DNA from: Hyperoodon ampullatus
Taxonomy: Eukaryota > Chordata > Mammalia > Artiodactyla > Ziphiidae
NCBI GenBank assembly: GCA_949752795.1
Contig: OX457062.1
Coordinates: forward strand, 87,719,777-87,783,776
Direction of reading: 5' to 3'
DNA length: 64,000 bases
A model generated the notes under the pieces. That model had not been told where the DNA came from. It made no database searches and saw only the letters and a program-made list of their open reading frames with translations. Each line of letters starts with the position of its first letter. Position 1 is the stretch's first letter. A program made the translations under genes and the position numbers. Positions 47,450 to 60,535 of this stretch are shown here, piece by piece.

Positions 47450-48240
47450 TGGAATGGAAGAGATAGAACTATCATTTTTTTTTCTTAAATGGTATGACAA
47501 ACTAAATAGAAAACCCAAAATAATCTACAGCTACATTTATTAAAGTTAATAAAAAACGTTATCAGTGTTGGCTAATATAAGATCAGTGGTCAAAAGGTAG
47601 GTCAGAATATGAGATTTTTCAGGGCCAAAAAGGAACTCATTTATAAAGGAAACATAAAACAGAAGTTTCCTAGAGAAAATCATTGTCAAAAGAAGTATAA
47701 GACTTATGGAAATTATTATAAGATATAAAATTGAAGGATATTAAAGAAGACCTAACTAAATGGAGAGACATATATAGCTCACAGTAGAAGAAAGTAATAC
47801 CAGTTTTCCTCAAAGTGTAATTCCAACTAAAATATCCCAACAATATTATTTGTATGGAATTGGGTAAACTGAAATTATGCCAATAATTTATAAGGTATCT
47901 CTGAAACATAAGAACAAGGCAAGAGACTTCCCCCAAAGGCATCAAGTTTTATTTTAAAACTATTGAAATTAAGATAGAGTAGGATTAATAGAAGCTTAGA
48001 TGGACCAACGAGACAGAATTGAGAACCTAGAAGAATCATACATAAATGAAAATCTGATATATGAGAGTTGATATTGCCGATAGATGAGATAATGATTGTC
48101 CATTTGTACTTCTAACAATTGTATGTCCTTGAGAAAAACATGTTTCCATTACTCTTATCATATAGGAAAATTCTTCCAGATGAATTAAATATTTAATGTG
48201 AAAATAAAGGACAGGTAATGAGGAAGAAGCACATACTTGC
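47450..48240 (+). mobile_element. Decayed L1 ORF2 middle section
   Basis: ATGGAAGAGATAGAACTATC, then AAAGAAGACCTAACTAAATGGAGAGACATATATAG and GATGGACCAACGAGACAGAATTGAGAACC follow the ORF2 order downstream of the FADD motif. No frame is preserved. Confidence 0.65.
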
Positions 48241-49283
48241 TTCAAAAGTAATGTTTTATTTATTACACTGTGGAGTGAGTACAAGAATGTATATTTCATG
48301 TTTTTCCTTAAACTGTATGTCTGTGTATAGCATACATACATAGTATGCCTATATACACACATTTGTATCATTTTATATAAGATCTATTTCATAATAAAAT
48401 GCAAACATTTGTATAGATAGAAGTATTGAAATGTACATATTTAAAATCTTGATTATTTTCCATACTGAAGACTCTCTTGGAGGAGTGATACTTTCTCATT
48501 GTTTTTTATGCATTGTTTCAGCAACTGAGTTTTCCTGGAAAATATTAAATCTGCGTGTTATAGAGTTTCAACATTTCTACAGGTTCTGTAAGCAAAGCTG
48601 AAACCTGGAAGCATACATTCTGAGTTCATTTATCCATTCAAATTGAAACAATTTGGCAAACTTATATCAAGTGGCATGATGTGAATGAGCCCTGTCCACT
48701 TGCAGCTTAAAGGCTGGTCTCCTGTGCTGGATAGTCCCTATTAGTACTGCATTTCCAGATCCTTTTTTCCACTTTTACTTGTTGCACTTTGTGCCCTGAA
48801 ACCCTAGCCTTAGGAACTGCCTGACCTAGGCTCTCTTACCCTCCAGATTCTAGTTGGATTTAACCATAATTCAGGAACCGCCAGAAGACAGGTGAGAATG
48901 AAGCACAGTGAGAAACAGGGAGAGGGGAGCATGATGTTGGCGAGTCTGGCAGAGGTATTGAGGCTGGAGGAAAGATTTGAAATGTAGTCAAAGGTGAAAT
49001 AGGAAGTCATTGGACAAGTTTAAGCAGGAAAGAGTGGGAAATTGACTTGCATTTTAAAACCGCACTCTGGCTACTATGTAGAAGTGGCGTATAGAGGTGC
49101 AACACCTGAGTTGAGGATATTGCTTGGGAGGATAAACTTGAAGATTGTGGTAAACTTGAACTAGAGTGGTGGCAGAGACCAAGGAGAGAAGTGGAGAGAT
49201 ACAAAACACATTCTAGAGGAAAACAACAAGATATCCAGGTTATACGTTGCATATAGGGGCTGAAAGAAATAGAAGGGCAGAAC
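48241..49283. other. No gene recognised
   Basis: AT-rich, then mixed sequence. It may include old repeats that I cannot assign. Confidence 0.4.
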
Positions 49284-49300
49284 CTGACACTTCGGCTTTT

Positions 49301-49682
49301 TAAAAAATAATTAATTAATTTTTATTTTAAAAAAATCTATATATTTATTATTATTATTTTTTGGCTGCGTTGCATCTTCGCTGCTGTGCGCGGGCTTTCT
49401 CTAGCTGTGGTGAGCAAGGGCTACTCTTCATTGCGGTGTGCAGGCTTCTCATTATTGTGGCTTTGCTTGTTGCAGAGCATGGGCTCTAGGTACACAAGCT
49501 TCAGTAGTTGTGGCAGGCGGGCTTCAGGAGTTGTGACTCGCGGGATCTAGAGCACAGGTTCAGTAGTTGTGGTGCACGGGCTTAGTTGCTCTGTGGCATG
49601 TGGGCTCTTCCCGGACCAGGGATCAAACCCGTGTCCCCTGCATTGTCAGGCGGATTTTTAACCACTGCGCCACCAGGGAAGT
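49301..49682 (-). mobile_element. CHR-1 type SINE (longer form)
   Basis: The antisense body includes GGCTTTCTCTAGCTGTGGTGAG and ends CACCAGGGAAG. Flanking 17-bp duplications (49284-49300 and 49683-49699) differ by one base (CTTCGG versus CTTTGG). Confidence 0.93.
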
Positions 49683-49699
49683 CTGACACTTTGGCTTTT

Positions 49700-50265
49700 G
49701 AGTTAGTAAATCTACTGTTGATGATGGGCTATTTAGTGAAAGAGGGGCATTTGGGGGAAGTCCACGTAGTGGAAATAAAGGGCTCCATATTTTGACATGT
49801 TGAGTTTGAGGAGCTTATGTTACATCAAAATAGAGAGAGCAAACAGAAGTTAGAAGCACAGAGGTGCAAAGCCATGCCATTGGTAGGGATCGTCATAAAG
49901 TTGGCATTTTAGGTCATGGGAAAAATATGTCACCTAGGAAAAAGAAAGCATAGAACAGAAATGATGTCTCAAGCCAGGTCTTGAGGAACAGGAGAAGATA
50001 GGAAGAAAAGAGAATAAAATGTATCAATAGCTGTCAGGGAGGTAGGAGAATATAAACTGTGGATGACTGAGAGTGTTTCAAACAGGGAATGATCAGCTGA
50101 GTTGGGTGCTGTTTCACTATCTATTCGATTGGACAACAAGGAGATCATTGATGACTGAAAGCAGCAGATTTAGTGGAGTGACAAGACTGAAAGCCAGAGT
50201 AGAGTGAGAAAAGAGAAAAAAGACAACACTGACAACAGATTGGGAAAATTAAACGAGCCCAAACC
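49700..50265. other. No gene recognised
   Basis: Purine-rich sequence that may be an ancient mammalian repeat; not assigned. Confidence 0.4.
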
Positions 50266-51010
50266 GGTAAGCACTGTTGAAGATGCAAGAAAACAGAAAT
50301 GCTCATACACTTTAGGTGACTCTGTAAATTAGAAAAAACATTTTTAGAAATCACTTTGGCAATATCTTAAAAAAACAAAAGCAGATGATGCCTATCTTTA
50401 TGACTCAGCTACTTTATTTCTTAGAATCAGCCTTGGAGAAACTCGTTTACCTACAGGCGGTGACATCTGCAAGGGTGTTCCCAGGGTGAAGAGCTGTTGT
50501 AAGAAATTCATGGCAGTCTAACTGCCCATTAATGGAAAATAAATAAAATAAATTTATTCAAACAATGCTATAGTATGTATAGTAGTAAAATATGAAATTA
50601 ATCTACACTAGCATGGATATATTTCAAAACAAAATTTTGAGTGAAAAGAGTTAGCAAATAATTGCAAAATATGATACCACTTATCTAAATTTTCAAACAT
50701 GGTACAGTATTTAAAAATTGGTTGGTGTATATGTATAGAGAAAAGTGAAATTGAAAAAATGTTCATGGCAAAAATACACATCAACTTCAGGAAAATAGTT
50801 ACCTCTAAAGAGGGAAGGGAAGAATAGATATAGACCTTTAGCTATTTCTGTAATACTTTTATCCTTAAAAGAAAAAGAGAGACACCTGAAGAAATATGGC
50901 AAAATGTTAATATCTTTATTTAAATCTTGGTAGTGGTGCCTTGAAAGTTTATTATGTTATTTTTGCAGTTTTTTATATGTTTGAAATATTTCATCATTTA
51001 TTTTAAAAAT
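50266..51010 (+). mobile_element. Old L1 3' end
   Basis: The sequence follows the decayed L1 3' order: TTGGCAATATCTTAAAAA, AACTGCCCATTAATGGAAAATAAATAAA, ATAGTAGTAAAATATGAAATTAATCTACA, and finally TTTTTTATATGTTTGAAATATTTCATCATTTA. Confidence 0.6.
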
Positions 51011-52112
51011 GGAGGAAATGGAGAAAATGAGCCAATTTCTCTGGCCCCAAATCTAGGTTTCATTCATAATTCCTCTCTCTCCCTCATAGCCCAGCATTCA
51101 CATTGTCAGCAAGTCATTCTGATTTTAGATAGAAATATATATCTCTAATCTTGACATTTCCCATCACTTCAACTAAAACCAACATGGTCAAGCCACCATC
51201 TTCTCTTCTCTATTCTGTTGCAACAGATACTAAAGGGTATCCGTCCTCTTACTTTACCTCTGTCTTTATAGTTTCACAATGGCCTTTTTATTTTTTAAAA
51301 TGTGAATCACATCTTGCCAGTATCCTGTTTGGACTCACACTTGAAAGAAAATATGGATTCCTTTCTATAGATTCTATCAAACCAAAGACATTTTTATATT
51401 TTGTAGTTTTACATTTTACATTTTATAATCTTATATTTTAATGTTTTATATAATCTATGGTTTGTTGGATGAGTATATGAAGGGGGAAAAGGATCACTGA
51501 TGGTGTAAGAAACTTGAAGAAAAGTGATGGGTGCAAGTGGAGAAACTAACATTTAATTACTTACATTTAATTAGTTAAATGTAACTAATGAATGACATGT
51601 AATAAATGAAACTAACATTTAATTAGTTAAATGTTAGTTAATTAGAAACTAACATTTAAATAGAAATCCCTCTATTGTAATGAGAGAGAATGGAGATGAT
51701 TGAGGGTTCGGTGGAAGGAAAATAGGATTTCCAGAACATGTCTAGTGCCCATTGTAGTTTTTTAGCCTAGTCATATTATTATCTCTTGTTATATTTGCCT
51801 GCTTGAGAGTAGGCACTGAAAAGGTGGGGAGTTGCTGGTTACAATGACCACTGGAGTGTGATAGATGATGAGGGAGAAGGGGAGGGGGTGGTGTTTGTAT
51901 ATAATGATTATTTCTAACGATGGATCATGAAATCTAAGATGGGCAGAGAGGAAAGAGAAGATAGGAGGACAGTTAGAGATAGTGAGAAATTGGTCGTATT
52001 AACGAGTTGAAGATTTAGATGGGTGGTGAATTGTAGCAGAGTGAGTGTCAGAGAAATTGAGGTGAAAAGAGATGAAGATAAGAGAAAGGACTGCTTGATA
52101 CAGAGTTTAAAG
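51011..52112. other. Unique sequence with a local hairpin
   Basis: An AACTAACATTTAA motif is repeated at 51545, 51610 and 51648; an inverted copy forms a hairpin at 51610-51639. No gene recognised. Confidence 0.5.
51610..51639. repeat. Perfect 13-bp inverted repeat with 4-nt loop
   Basis: AACTAACATTTAA (51610-51622), loop TTAG, then its reverse complement (51627-51639). Confidence 0.9.
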
Positions 52113-52124
52113 GTGGAGCACCAG

Positions 52125-52268
52125 TGGGACTTCCCTGGTGGTTCAGTGGTTAATACTCTGCACTCCCAATGCAGGGGGTCTGGGTTTGATCCCTGGTCAG
52201 GGAACTAGATCCTACATGCCACAACTAAATACCTGGCTCAGTCAAATAAATAAATATTAAAAAAAAAC
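52125..52268 (+). mobile_element. Short tRNA-derived SINE
   Basis: Begins GGGACTTCCCTGGTGGTTCAG, keeps GGGTTTGATCCCTGG and ends in TAAATAAATATTAAAAAA. Exact duplications GTGGAGCACCAG at 52113-52124 and 52269-52280. At about 140 bp it lacks the CHR-2 right part. Confidence 0.93.
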
Positions 52269-52280
52269 GTGGAGCACCAG

Positions 52281-53530
52281 AAACCAGGGGATGGGATGGT
52301 TGAAGGAAAATGTGGAGAGATTATTGCTAAAGAAGGAATCAGAGTGTTGAATCATATTAAAGAACAGTTATAGGTGATTGGTGCTGAGGAGGAAGAAAAA
52401 GAAAGTCTTCAGGAATACAGAAGACAATAAGAGAAAGTAACCAGTGGGGGGTTGATGCCATTAACACATAGGGTTTGTTTTGTTTTGTTTCAGGAGGAAA
52501 TGGGAAAAAGGGACATCTGGAAATGTCATTACAGACAAAGATTATACTCACCCCACTTCCTGTCATGAAGGAATGGAATCTAGTAGATGAACAATCACTT
52601 TTTGAGAAGTGGCAAAAGAAATACTATCCTCAGGTTTCTGTTAAGAAATTCAGAACGCCTGAATCTTTGGTAATCTCTGCTGTGTGACTTTGGGAAGGTC
52701 ACTTAATATGTCTTGCTATGAATTTTCAACCTATATTGTAAGCTGGATTAACTAAATGATCTTTAAGCATTTACCTAGGATTAGGTTTCCATTTCTTTAT
52801 ATTCATTGTATTTACCTCATTGACTTCTGTATTTTACCAGTTTTCAATTATTTTGGAATTATATCTGCTATTTGCTAAAAGTGAACTTCAAATGAACATG
52901 AGTTGCATATGGTTTTCTTTTACTTCCCAGAAGACAAAATCTGTGAAAATACAGTAGTCTATACAGATAACTCTTAGTTAGCCACACAAATGGAGTTCGG
53001 TATCATTGTTGATAATTTGTACATCAGGTTTTTTTTTTTTTTAAAGCCATTTACATTTGGATTCGGGTCACACTGTGACTTTATTTTGCAGGAATATTTT
53101 CTTAGTTATATTGTAAACAAAGTGTGCATTCTCCAGGTAATTATCAGCTAGGAGGCATGTGTATAAGAGTTCTGGACTTGCACTCATGAAAAAAGAAAGT
53201 CGAGGCTAAGATCTCCAAAGATAATCAAATGTATCCATTGAACAATGGAGAGTTAACTAAATAAGTTTAGCTCTGTTTGCCACCCGCAAATTCAAATGAC
53301 CTAGAGTATAAAAGCCCTAGCACAGTGCCTGGCACACAACAACTCAATAACTATTGATTTTCTCTTTCTCCTTGATCATTAATAGAGGTTCCTTTTTTTT
53401 TTCTTTTTTAAATTAATTTATATGAAGATTGTTTCTTATTGATTCCAATCCTTGGATAATAAAGAGAACACACAAATACAAAAGAAAAAATGTTGAAGCC
53501 TTGTTCTATGGCACAGCTTAATGTGGCAAT
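52281..53530. other. No gene recognised
   Basis: A MIR/L2-like scrap may lie at 53300-53360 (GCACAGTGCCTGGCACACAAC). Otherwise unassigned. Confidence 0.45.
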
Positions 53531-53541
53531 AAGAATGGTCT

Positions 53542-53834
53542 TGGGCTTCCCTGGTGGCACAGTGGTTGAGAGTCTGCCTGCTAATGCAGAGGACACGGGT
53601 TCGAGCCCTGGTCTGGGAAGATCCCACATGCCGCAGAGCGACTAGGCCCGTGCACCACAACTACTGAGCCTGCGCGTCTGGAGCCTGTGCTCCACAACAA
53701 GAGAGGCCGCGATAGTGAGAGGCCCGCGCACTGCAATGAAGAGTGGCCCCCGCTTGCCACAACTAGAGAAAGCCCTGGCACAGAAATGAAGACCCAACAC
53801 AGCCTTAAATAAATAAATAAATTAAAAAAAAAAA
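53542..53834 (+). mobile_element. CHR-type SINE (long form)
   Basis: Begins GGGCTTCCCTGGTGGCACAG with B-box GGGTTCGAGCCCTGG and ends in AAATAAATAAATAAATTAAA. Exact duplications AAGAATGGTCT at 53531-53541 and 53835-53845. Confidence 0.95.
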
Positions 53835-53845
53835 AAAGAATGGTC

Positions 53846-55140
53846 TCCCCTTCCTGTAAGGGTATTGTTAGGAAATGTGTACACTCAAAACTAGCATCAA
53901 ACCTATTTATTTAGCAGATACAGGGTAAATTACCCCTTCGGTTACTAAGATAGGACTATAAGGCACAGTGACAATGATTATTATAAGCAACCAGTCTTAA
54001 AACAGACAGTCTAAACATAATACAATATACATTAACAAATGGGATGTTAACACTCTCCAGGCATTTCCCCTGCTGTGTGAGATCTGCTGTGTTAAATCTC
54101 TTTGTTCAGCTCAGACAGGTCGCTTGTCAAATTCCTTCTCATTATTAAAAATATATTCAGTGGCATTTAATGAGTACATATGGATTCAGAAATGATCACA
54201 AATCAAAATTTCAAAAGTCATGTTTTTATCTGAGCTCTCCAAGACTATGCATATGTAGTAGACCCTTCACGTGGACTATTCTTACTGCTCAAACAGGATC
54301 TGATCCTTGTAATATTCACTGAGTTTCTACAGTCTTCCATTTTCAGGTAAGGGAATTACAAAACCCAAAGAGATGGCGTCCGTGTTAGGGAAAGAAACCC
54401 CAATTCTAACCTCAAGTTGAAGTCCCAATTCAACTACTCTTCCATATACTGACTTTGTAATTAATGTTTGCTAATTCAAGATTTTATTTAGGAACTGGTG
54501 CTTAAGGAGTGCTTTGCAAATAAAAAGTATTATGTAAGTCATGTTAGTGTTAATAATAAAGATTGTTTTAATAAGTGTAATTAAAAACAGACTGTTTGGA
54601 ATCTTATTTTGAAGCATTGCTTCTTGTCTTTGTATAGTCAGAACAGTACATCACAAAGTTAGTGTGTGGGGAAACTTCCTTTTCAATTTTATGCAGAGAA
54701 AGACGCCTCCCAGCTGTTACCTAAACTGAAAAATTCATGGTAATAATGCTCGCTATTTACCATGGCAGAATATTTCACAGGATTAAGAGCCATGGCAATC
54801 TGTAGAGGCTTGCTCATTTAGGCCAGGTTCTAATCCAAGAAGGCCTTTCAAATATAGTTCACAAAAGGATGAAAATTGTACAGGGGACTGGAAACAGCAG
54901 CCACTGAAAACTAGATAGAAACATTAAGGGAAAGGAGGCCCCAATTTCAGGTTAAGAATACTCACATTGACCCATGGAAACCTTCCCTCCAGACTCTCCA
55001 GACTCTTTCACCTTCTGCTGACCTGATGAAGATGAAGATGGAGACTTTGGAAGCTGTGGTGGAACGTGATGGGGCCACGACATGAGCCTGGACCCTTGAA
55101 GCACTGTTTGAATGGAAGTCACTTGCTTTGAAATTATGAG
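53846..55140. other. Unique sequence, no gene recognised
   Basis: No assignable exon or repeat was seen. Confidence 0.5.
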
Positions 55141-55189
55141 TGTCTCTGTGTGTGTATGTGTGTGTGTGTGTGTATGTGTGTGTGTATAT
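55141..55189. repeat. (TG)n microsatellite with TA interruptions
   Basis: TGTG/TATG repeats directly adjoin the inverted-repeat element that follows. Confidence 0.85.
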
Positions 55190-55416
55190 CCTAGTCTAGT
55201 TCTCAGATTAGCTGTATTTATGATTACATATAATATATAATTTATAAATAGATTACACATAGATAGTATATATAATATGTTATATATTAACATAAACACA
55301 GCTAATCTGAGAACTACATTACATCAATATTATATAATACATGTATATATAGCATGTATAATATTAAATGTTTTGTGTACTATCATAAATGCAGATAATC
55401 TCTGAAGTAGACTAGG
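55190..55416. repeat. Three-arm AT-rich inverted repeat
   Basis: A 33-nt arm at 55190-55222 is matched in inverted orientation at 55384-55416 (28 of 33) and, for its inner 26 nt, at 55291-55316 (25 of 26). The spacers are almost pure AT. The outer pair could be terminal inverted repeats of a small non-autonomous DNA transposon, with the middle arm a duplicated copy. Confidence 0.75.
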
Positions 55417-56645
55417 CTCGACTTTCTAGAACTGCAGTACAAGGTCAGAGTGAATCAACAGTCAGACAGCCCTGATGCTGAGTATCCAACCATGGCTCTT
55501 CCATCCCTCACTAAGGACAGGATAGGTCCCAGGTGTCAGGATGACAGGGTAGCCAGCATATGGAGATCAAATGGCTTTAACAGCATTAAAAAGAGGAGCA
55601 TCGTGGGGACAAGGAGTATGGCAGGTCCTGACAGCCATCTCTCAGGTAACTTCTTTGTAATCATTTGCAGGTGGCAACTAAAGGCTGATTCAGCCCAGAG
55701 CTCCCTGCTGTGCTCTGGCAGCACTGCCGCCTACCTCCAGCCCTACAGACTTTGTCACTAAGGACCCTGTTAATACCAGGTACACGACGGGCTTGTCCAG
55801 GCCATGCTCACCTCTGTGACGCCTCTGTGTTTAACAGCAGATCAGCTAACTTCATAATTCATCGCTGGGTTTTTCTTCCCTGTTTCCATCTCCAAGAAGA
55901 TTAGAGTCCTGTAATATCTTTCTTCCCCCCTCGTTTACTACAGGGCTGTGTCTAAATGTGATTAGATTTACTCCATGCCAGTGCTTCTTGTTTCTGGAGT
56001 CACAAACAGCTAAAAGGTAGATCCGAGAGATGCTCAACAATTTTGCCTTTCCATTTTGCCTTTTTATTTCTCTCCAAAGCCCAAGCTGCGTAAGTTAAAA
56101 CCAATTTACTTCTTTCTCAGACAGACGCTGAAGCCATTACATTGGGGGTTAAATGGTTTTCACTCTCCTAAAATGGTTAAGATGCCTGTGTTATTGGGTT
56201 ACTTCAGCTCCCTGTGCTCTACATCCCATGGCTGATGAAGGTCACGGAGATTTTCGGAGCGGGGTAATGGAGTCTTGGGGGCGCTGGTTTTATTGAAGGA
56301 GCCTCAGCACATCAGTGATGAAAAACCTGCAAGTCCCGATATCTCTCTGGATCCTCAGAGCCCAAGCTGCGATTAGAGAAGTGCAGGATGGGCTTTTCTT
56401 TCCTACTCGAAGTGTAGCTTCTGTTCTTAAGTTCACATCCAAAGGCACAGGAGACCAGGGCTGCCAAGAGCCCTTCAGAATGTTCTAGTCACAGCCAGCC
56501 TGGTGACCTGAAGCAGCTTAGATACAAGGCTCTTTCTCCTAGTTGTCTACATGTTTGGGAAGAAGATTCTAGGGAACTTTTTCTGTATAGTTTATCCGAT
56601 TTTATGTCCATCCTGCAATTCAGAGCATTCCCATAAAGTCTAACT
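55417..56645. other. Unique sequence, moderately GC-rich, no gene recognised
   Basis: About 56150-56470 is less AT-rich than its surroundings. No open frame there has recognisable motifs. Confidence 0.45.
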
Positions 56646-56660
56646 CTAATCCCTCTTTTT

Positions 56661-56864
56661 TTTTTTTTTTTTTCAGTACGCGGGCCTCTCACTGTTATGG
56701 CCTCTCCCGTTGTGGAGCACAGGCTCCGGACGCGCAGGCTCAGCGGCCATGGCTCACGGGCCTAGCCGCTCCGCGGCATGTGGGATCTTCCCGGACCGGG
56801 GCACGAACCTGTGTCCCCTGCATCGGCAGGCAGACTCTCAACCACTGCGCCACCAGGGAAGCCC
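56661..56864 (-). mobile_element. CHR-2 type cetacean SINE
   Basis: A T-run, then the antisense body to CACCAGGGAAGCC. Exact duplications CTAATCCCTCTTTTT at 56646-56660 and 56865-56879. The GC-rich body keeps many CpGs. Confidence 0.95.
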
Positions 56865-57549
56865 CTAATCCCTCTTTTTAAATCTCTGCTTGTTCTGCCC
56901 CCTAACTTCTCCTCTTCATGATGGAACAGTATTGCGGTGGTCCCTCAACAGCTATACCCTATTCAAATCTGTTTTCTTCTTCCCTATAAAAATAATGCTC
57001 TAATTTGACTAATAAAGGACAGTGCCATATTCTCATGATTTTTTTTCTTGTGCTACAAATATTGAAGTAAAATTCAGGAGAATTAGAAGATTGAGGAATG
57101 GGTTGTATATCACTGACTTTTGCTGCTCTTTTGAGACCGAGGGGATGGAGTAGGACTTTTGCTCAAGTGATACAGTGATGTTGAGCCATGTGCTCAGGTA
57201 GAGGAAGAAGAGGAGGAAGCAGATGCCTAGCAACAAAGAGCAGTCAATGATCAGGGAGCGTAACAGAGGAAGAGGCAAAGTCCAGGGAGCTGATTTTATC
57301 TGTGCTGCTGGGCATTTTCACTCACCCCCTGCTCAGCTCACCAGGGTGACCTCTGGTCCTGATATAACCAAGTGTATTATTTTGATTTTGCTTATTTCTT
57401 ACCTAAATCCCCTGTCAGCTCTTCATTTCCTTACACATACCCTAGTTGGTGTTCTAAAATCACCTTTCTAATGCCACTTTCCTTCTTAATAAGTTTTAAT
57501 GGCTCCTCATTGCCTATAAGATAATATTGCATGCATCATTGACTATAAT

Positions 57550-57775
57550 ACTGTAGGCTAATAATAGCTGGCATTTATTGAGCCCCTTTAATTTTACCAT
57601 GCTGAGTGCATTATGTATATGGAACCTAAATGTCACAACTATCCTGTAGGGTCAGTATTATTATTTCATTATACACATGAGGGATCTGGGGCTCCAAGAG
57701 ATAAGGGATCTACCAAGTGGTGAAGCCAGGATTTAAACCCAGGTTCTTTTGATTCCAAACTCATTACCCTCACAG
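57550..57775 (+). repeat. MIR relic
   Basis: TAGCTGGCATTTATTGAGCCCC, GGCTCCAAGAGATAAGGGATC and GAAGCCAGGATTTAAACCCAGGTTCTTTTGATTCC match MIR order. Confidence 0.85.
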
Positions 57776-60360
57776 TAGATTGTGTAACTTGTGCTCATTC
57801 ATCAAAGTGTTCATTTACTTAATTGACATTAATGGCACTTTTATCAACAAATGATTATGGGAAGACAAAATGGGAACAATTTAATCTGTTAGCAACATTA
57901 AAGTGGGCTAGTATTTGAAGGATAAATAGAATTGTTTCAAGTAGTGGGAGCGTGGGTGTGTGCAAGGAGTGGAATAGCTTTTGGAAGATGCTTTCCTGGA
58001 GCAACATGAGAAACAAATACTCAGCCCCAAGTGAAGCATTCTGCCATAGCACATATGGAAAATAAACCAAACCCTGTGAGAATGTTCTTTCCGTTGATTC
58101 ATTCCAAACCTACCAACTTTAAAAAAAAAAAAATTGTATGATTCACTACAATTTCCTTTGCAGAAAGGAATGTTGGTTTGGGTTGGGTAGTCATATATAT
58201 TCTGTCTGAGAAATCTACAGCTTCCTAAAGAGGTATTTCTTCATAAGACAGTGAGTCTAGACTCTAGGGAAGAGCATACATCTGGGGAATTATCAAAGCT
58301 GTCACCTGAATATTCCTTTCACTGGACTCTTCTAGTAGACAAAGCATACTAAACATTTGGGGCAGGCACTGTTTGAAGGGAGAAAAGATCCAGATGACAA
58401 TACGTGGGCAAGAGTCTCCTTTGTTACCTTCAAGCCCCTGGCACACTATATAGTGGCCATCTTACACTCACATGGACCACTTGGCTTGAGGGGAGGAGGC
58501 TAATTCTGTAGTCATCTGATGTCTGTTGTCCCTGAGACAGGACCTGCCTTTGAGTGTGTCCATTTCATGTGATGACTGGGAAGTGGAGAAATGAATTGCA
58601 CTTAATGTGCTTGTTTGCAGAGGCAGTGATTGATGCCTCATTCTAAAACAAACATGAATGAGTGAAAAATAATCAGCCAACTCAGACAAAACCCTCCTGA
58701 AAATTCCAGCATCCCTCCAGAAAACAAACAATTGACTCAAATACAAAGCACATACTCCTTTTCCTGTCAAATTCTGTTCTTCCTAACTCAGTTTCTCAAG
58801 GTGACTGCAGTCTTTGCTTTCCCCTTCCCTGTATCTGTTGCCATTCTGCCTGGGACTCATAAGAAATAAAGTTGTCTTGTTTTTGTTTTGTTTTTCTTCA
58901 AAAATTAGACAGGTCCTATTATGGAATTACCATGATTTTCCCCTCTTTTTCTCTTTACGTCTCTCTTCCAAATACAAAGCATCTTGGATAAACTGGGGAC
59001 AATTTAGCTTAGTGTACTGAACTACCAGACACATTCCATGTCTCATTTCAGGTATCATTTCAAATTCTTTCTTTTGTATAGTATTGATGTTCTCTGATCA
59101 TTTTCTTTGGCTTTTTCAATATATTATTTTTAAAATCTCAGAAGGTACAAGATGATTCCTTTAGTTTCCTAACATGATTTATTCTATTTCAGAGAAATGG
59201 CTACAGAAATACACCCACAGTTCTACTTTCTCTCTCTACTTGCTTGTCGACCTTATTGGATCAGAGAATAATGGAAGCCTAAAGGGAGCACCAAGGGCTA
59301 TATATTCCCCCTTCTCCCTTTTCGCTGTGACTTCACCAATCCAGAAAGCAGACCTTTGCTTTGACTATTGAAGCTGTTACAACTAAATTACAGATAGGGG
59401 TTTCGGCTAACTCTCAGACTCATTTCCTTAAGGTCCACCATCATCGACCTTGTATTTTTAACGTGTTTATTAGTTTTTCCAAAGATTTTCATTGTACATA
59501 CTCAATGCAGCTGTTATAAGTGCAACCCTAAGAATTTCCTCTGAGAAGAGTGATCACTGGTTTCTAGTTCTCATGCATTCATTTTCCATTGAGCTGACCT
59601 TGAGCAAGTCATATTTCTTTTCTGATCTTCTGTAACCTCCGCTGGAAAAGATGATGATAAATGACATGGTCTTTAGGACCCTCCAAGCCCTAATCACATG
59701 ACTACAGAATCTGGTGGGTGATGTTCACTATCAACAGCCAGTTGAACATGTCTTTTATCCTCCTAAGAAAAAACAAACTAAAGAGAGTTTGAAAAATGAC
59801 AGACATAGCATAAGCTCCATAGGCTGGAATCACAGAGGCAAACAGTGTCAGGTAGATAATAGAAGACATTTGTGATGTAGAAGGAAAAGCCAGAGATCAG
59901 TCCACACTGGTCATTCATCCACCCACTCAGAGACATCATAATGATCGTGTTCCTGCACAGTTCTGTTTCCAACCTCCCTCAGTCTCTGTTTATATAGCAA
60001 TTAAGTCTCTGAAGTCTTAATAGCATTTCATTTTATTTGTTTTATGTTGGCCAAGGAGCTTATTGCATCTTACATGAATAATTTTGCATGCTCAGAGCAA
60101 AATTGGAGGATCTCACTAACTCCCCTCTCTTTAATGACACTCTCTGTCCCAGATCTATTTTTCCTCTGCTCTCACTGGTTATCCTTTTTCTACTCCTGTG
60201 TCTCAGGTAAGACATATTGGTCATGTTGTGTTTTCCACCTGCCCCCTCTGTAGCTCTTAACATTGGCCCCATGCACTCTGCCTCAGATACATCATTAAGG
60301 GGACTTTGCAGTAGAAAGGCATGTGACTTAAGGTATTCCTTCGTGCTAAATTTAACTTTA
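57776..60360. other. Unique sequence, no gene recognised
   Basis: A MIR-like scrap may lie at 59585-59700. The hydrophobic minus-strand frame at 59778-59972 has no start or splice context that I can defend. Confidence 0.4.
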
Positions 60361-60364
60361 CACT

Positions 60365-60535
60365 TGCTACCTTGAACAAACCATTTTCCTTCTCTATTTG
60401 TGCCTGCATTTTGTCTCATGTGAAATGGAGATAATAACACTTACCTTCTGGAGCCCACCAGGGTGTTATGAGGATTAATTAAGTTCTTTGAAGATGACAA
60501 GTCTTGAGTATAGTTATTATTAGCTAAGCAAACTG
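60365..60535 (-). repeat. MIR relic
   Basis: On the plus strand: GTGAAATGGAGATAATAACACTTACCTTCTGGAG and GTGTTATGAGGATTAATTAAGTTC, the usual antisense MIR pattern. Confidence 0.7.

Noticed and set aside
52475..52687. Possible exon after a strong acceptor-like TTTGTTTTGTTTCAG
   Set aside because: No recognisable protein motif, a weak donor and no partner exon. The acceptor-like stretch is a TTTTG simple repeat.
57033..57278. Hydrophobic minus-strand frame with acceptor-like TTTGTTGCTAG
   Set aside because: There is no credible donor or start and no family match; kept only as a possible companion of the 44014-44227 candidate.
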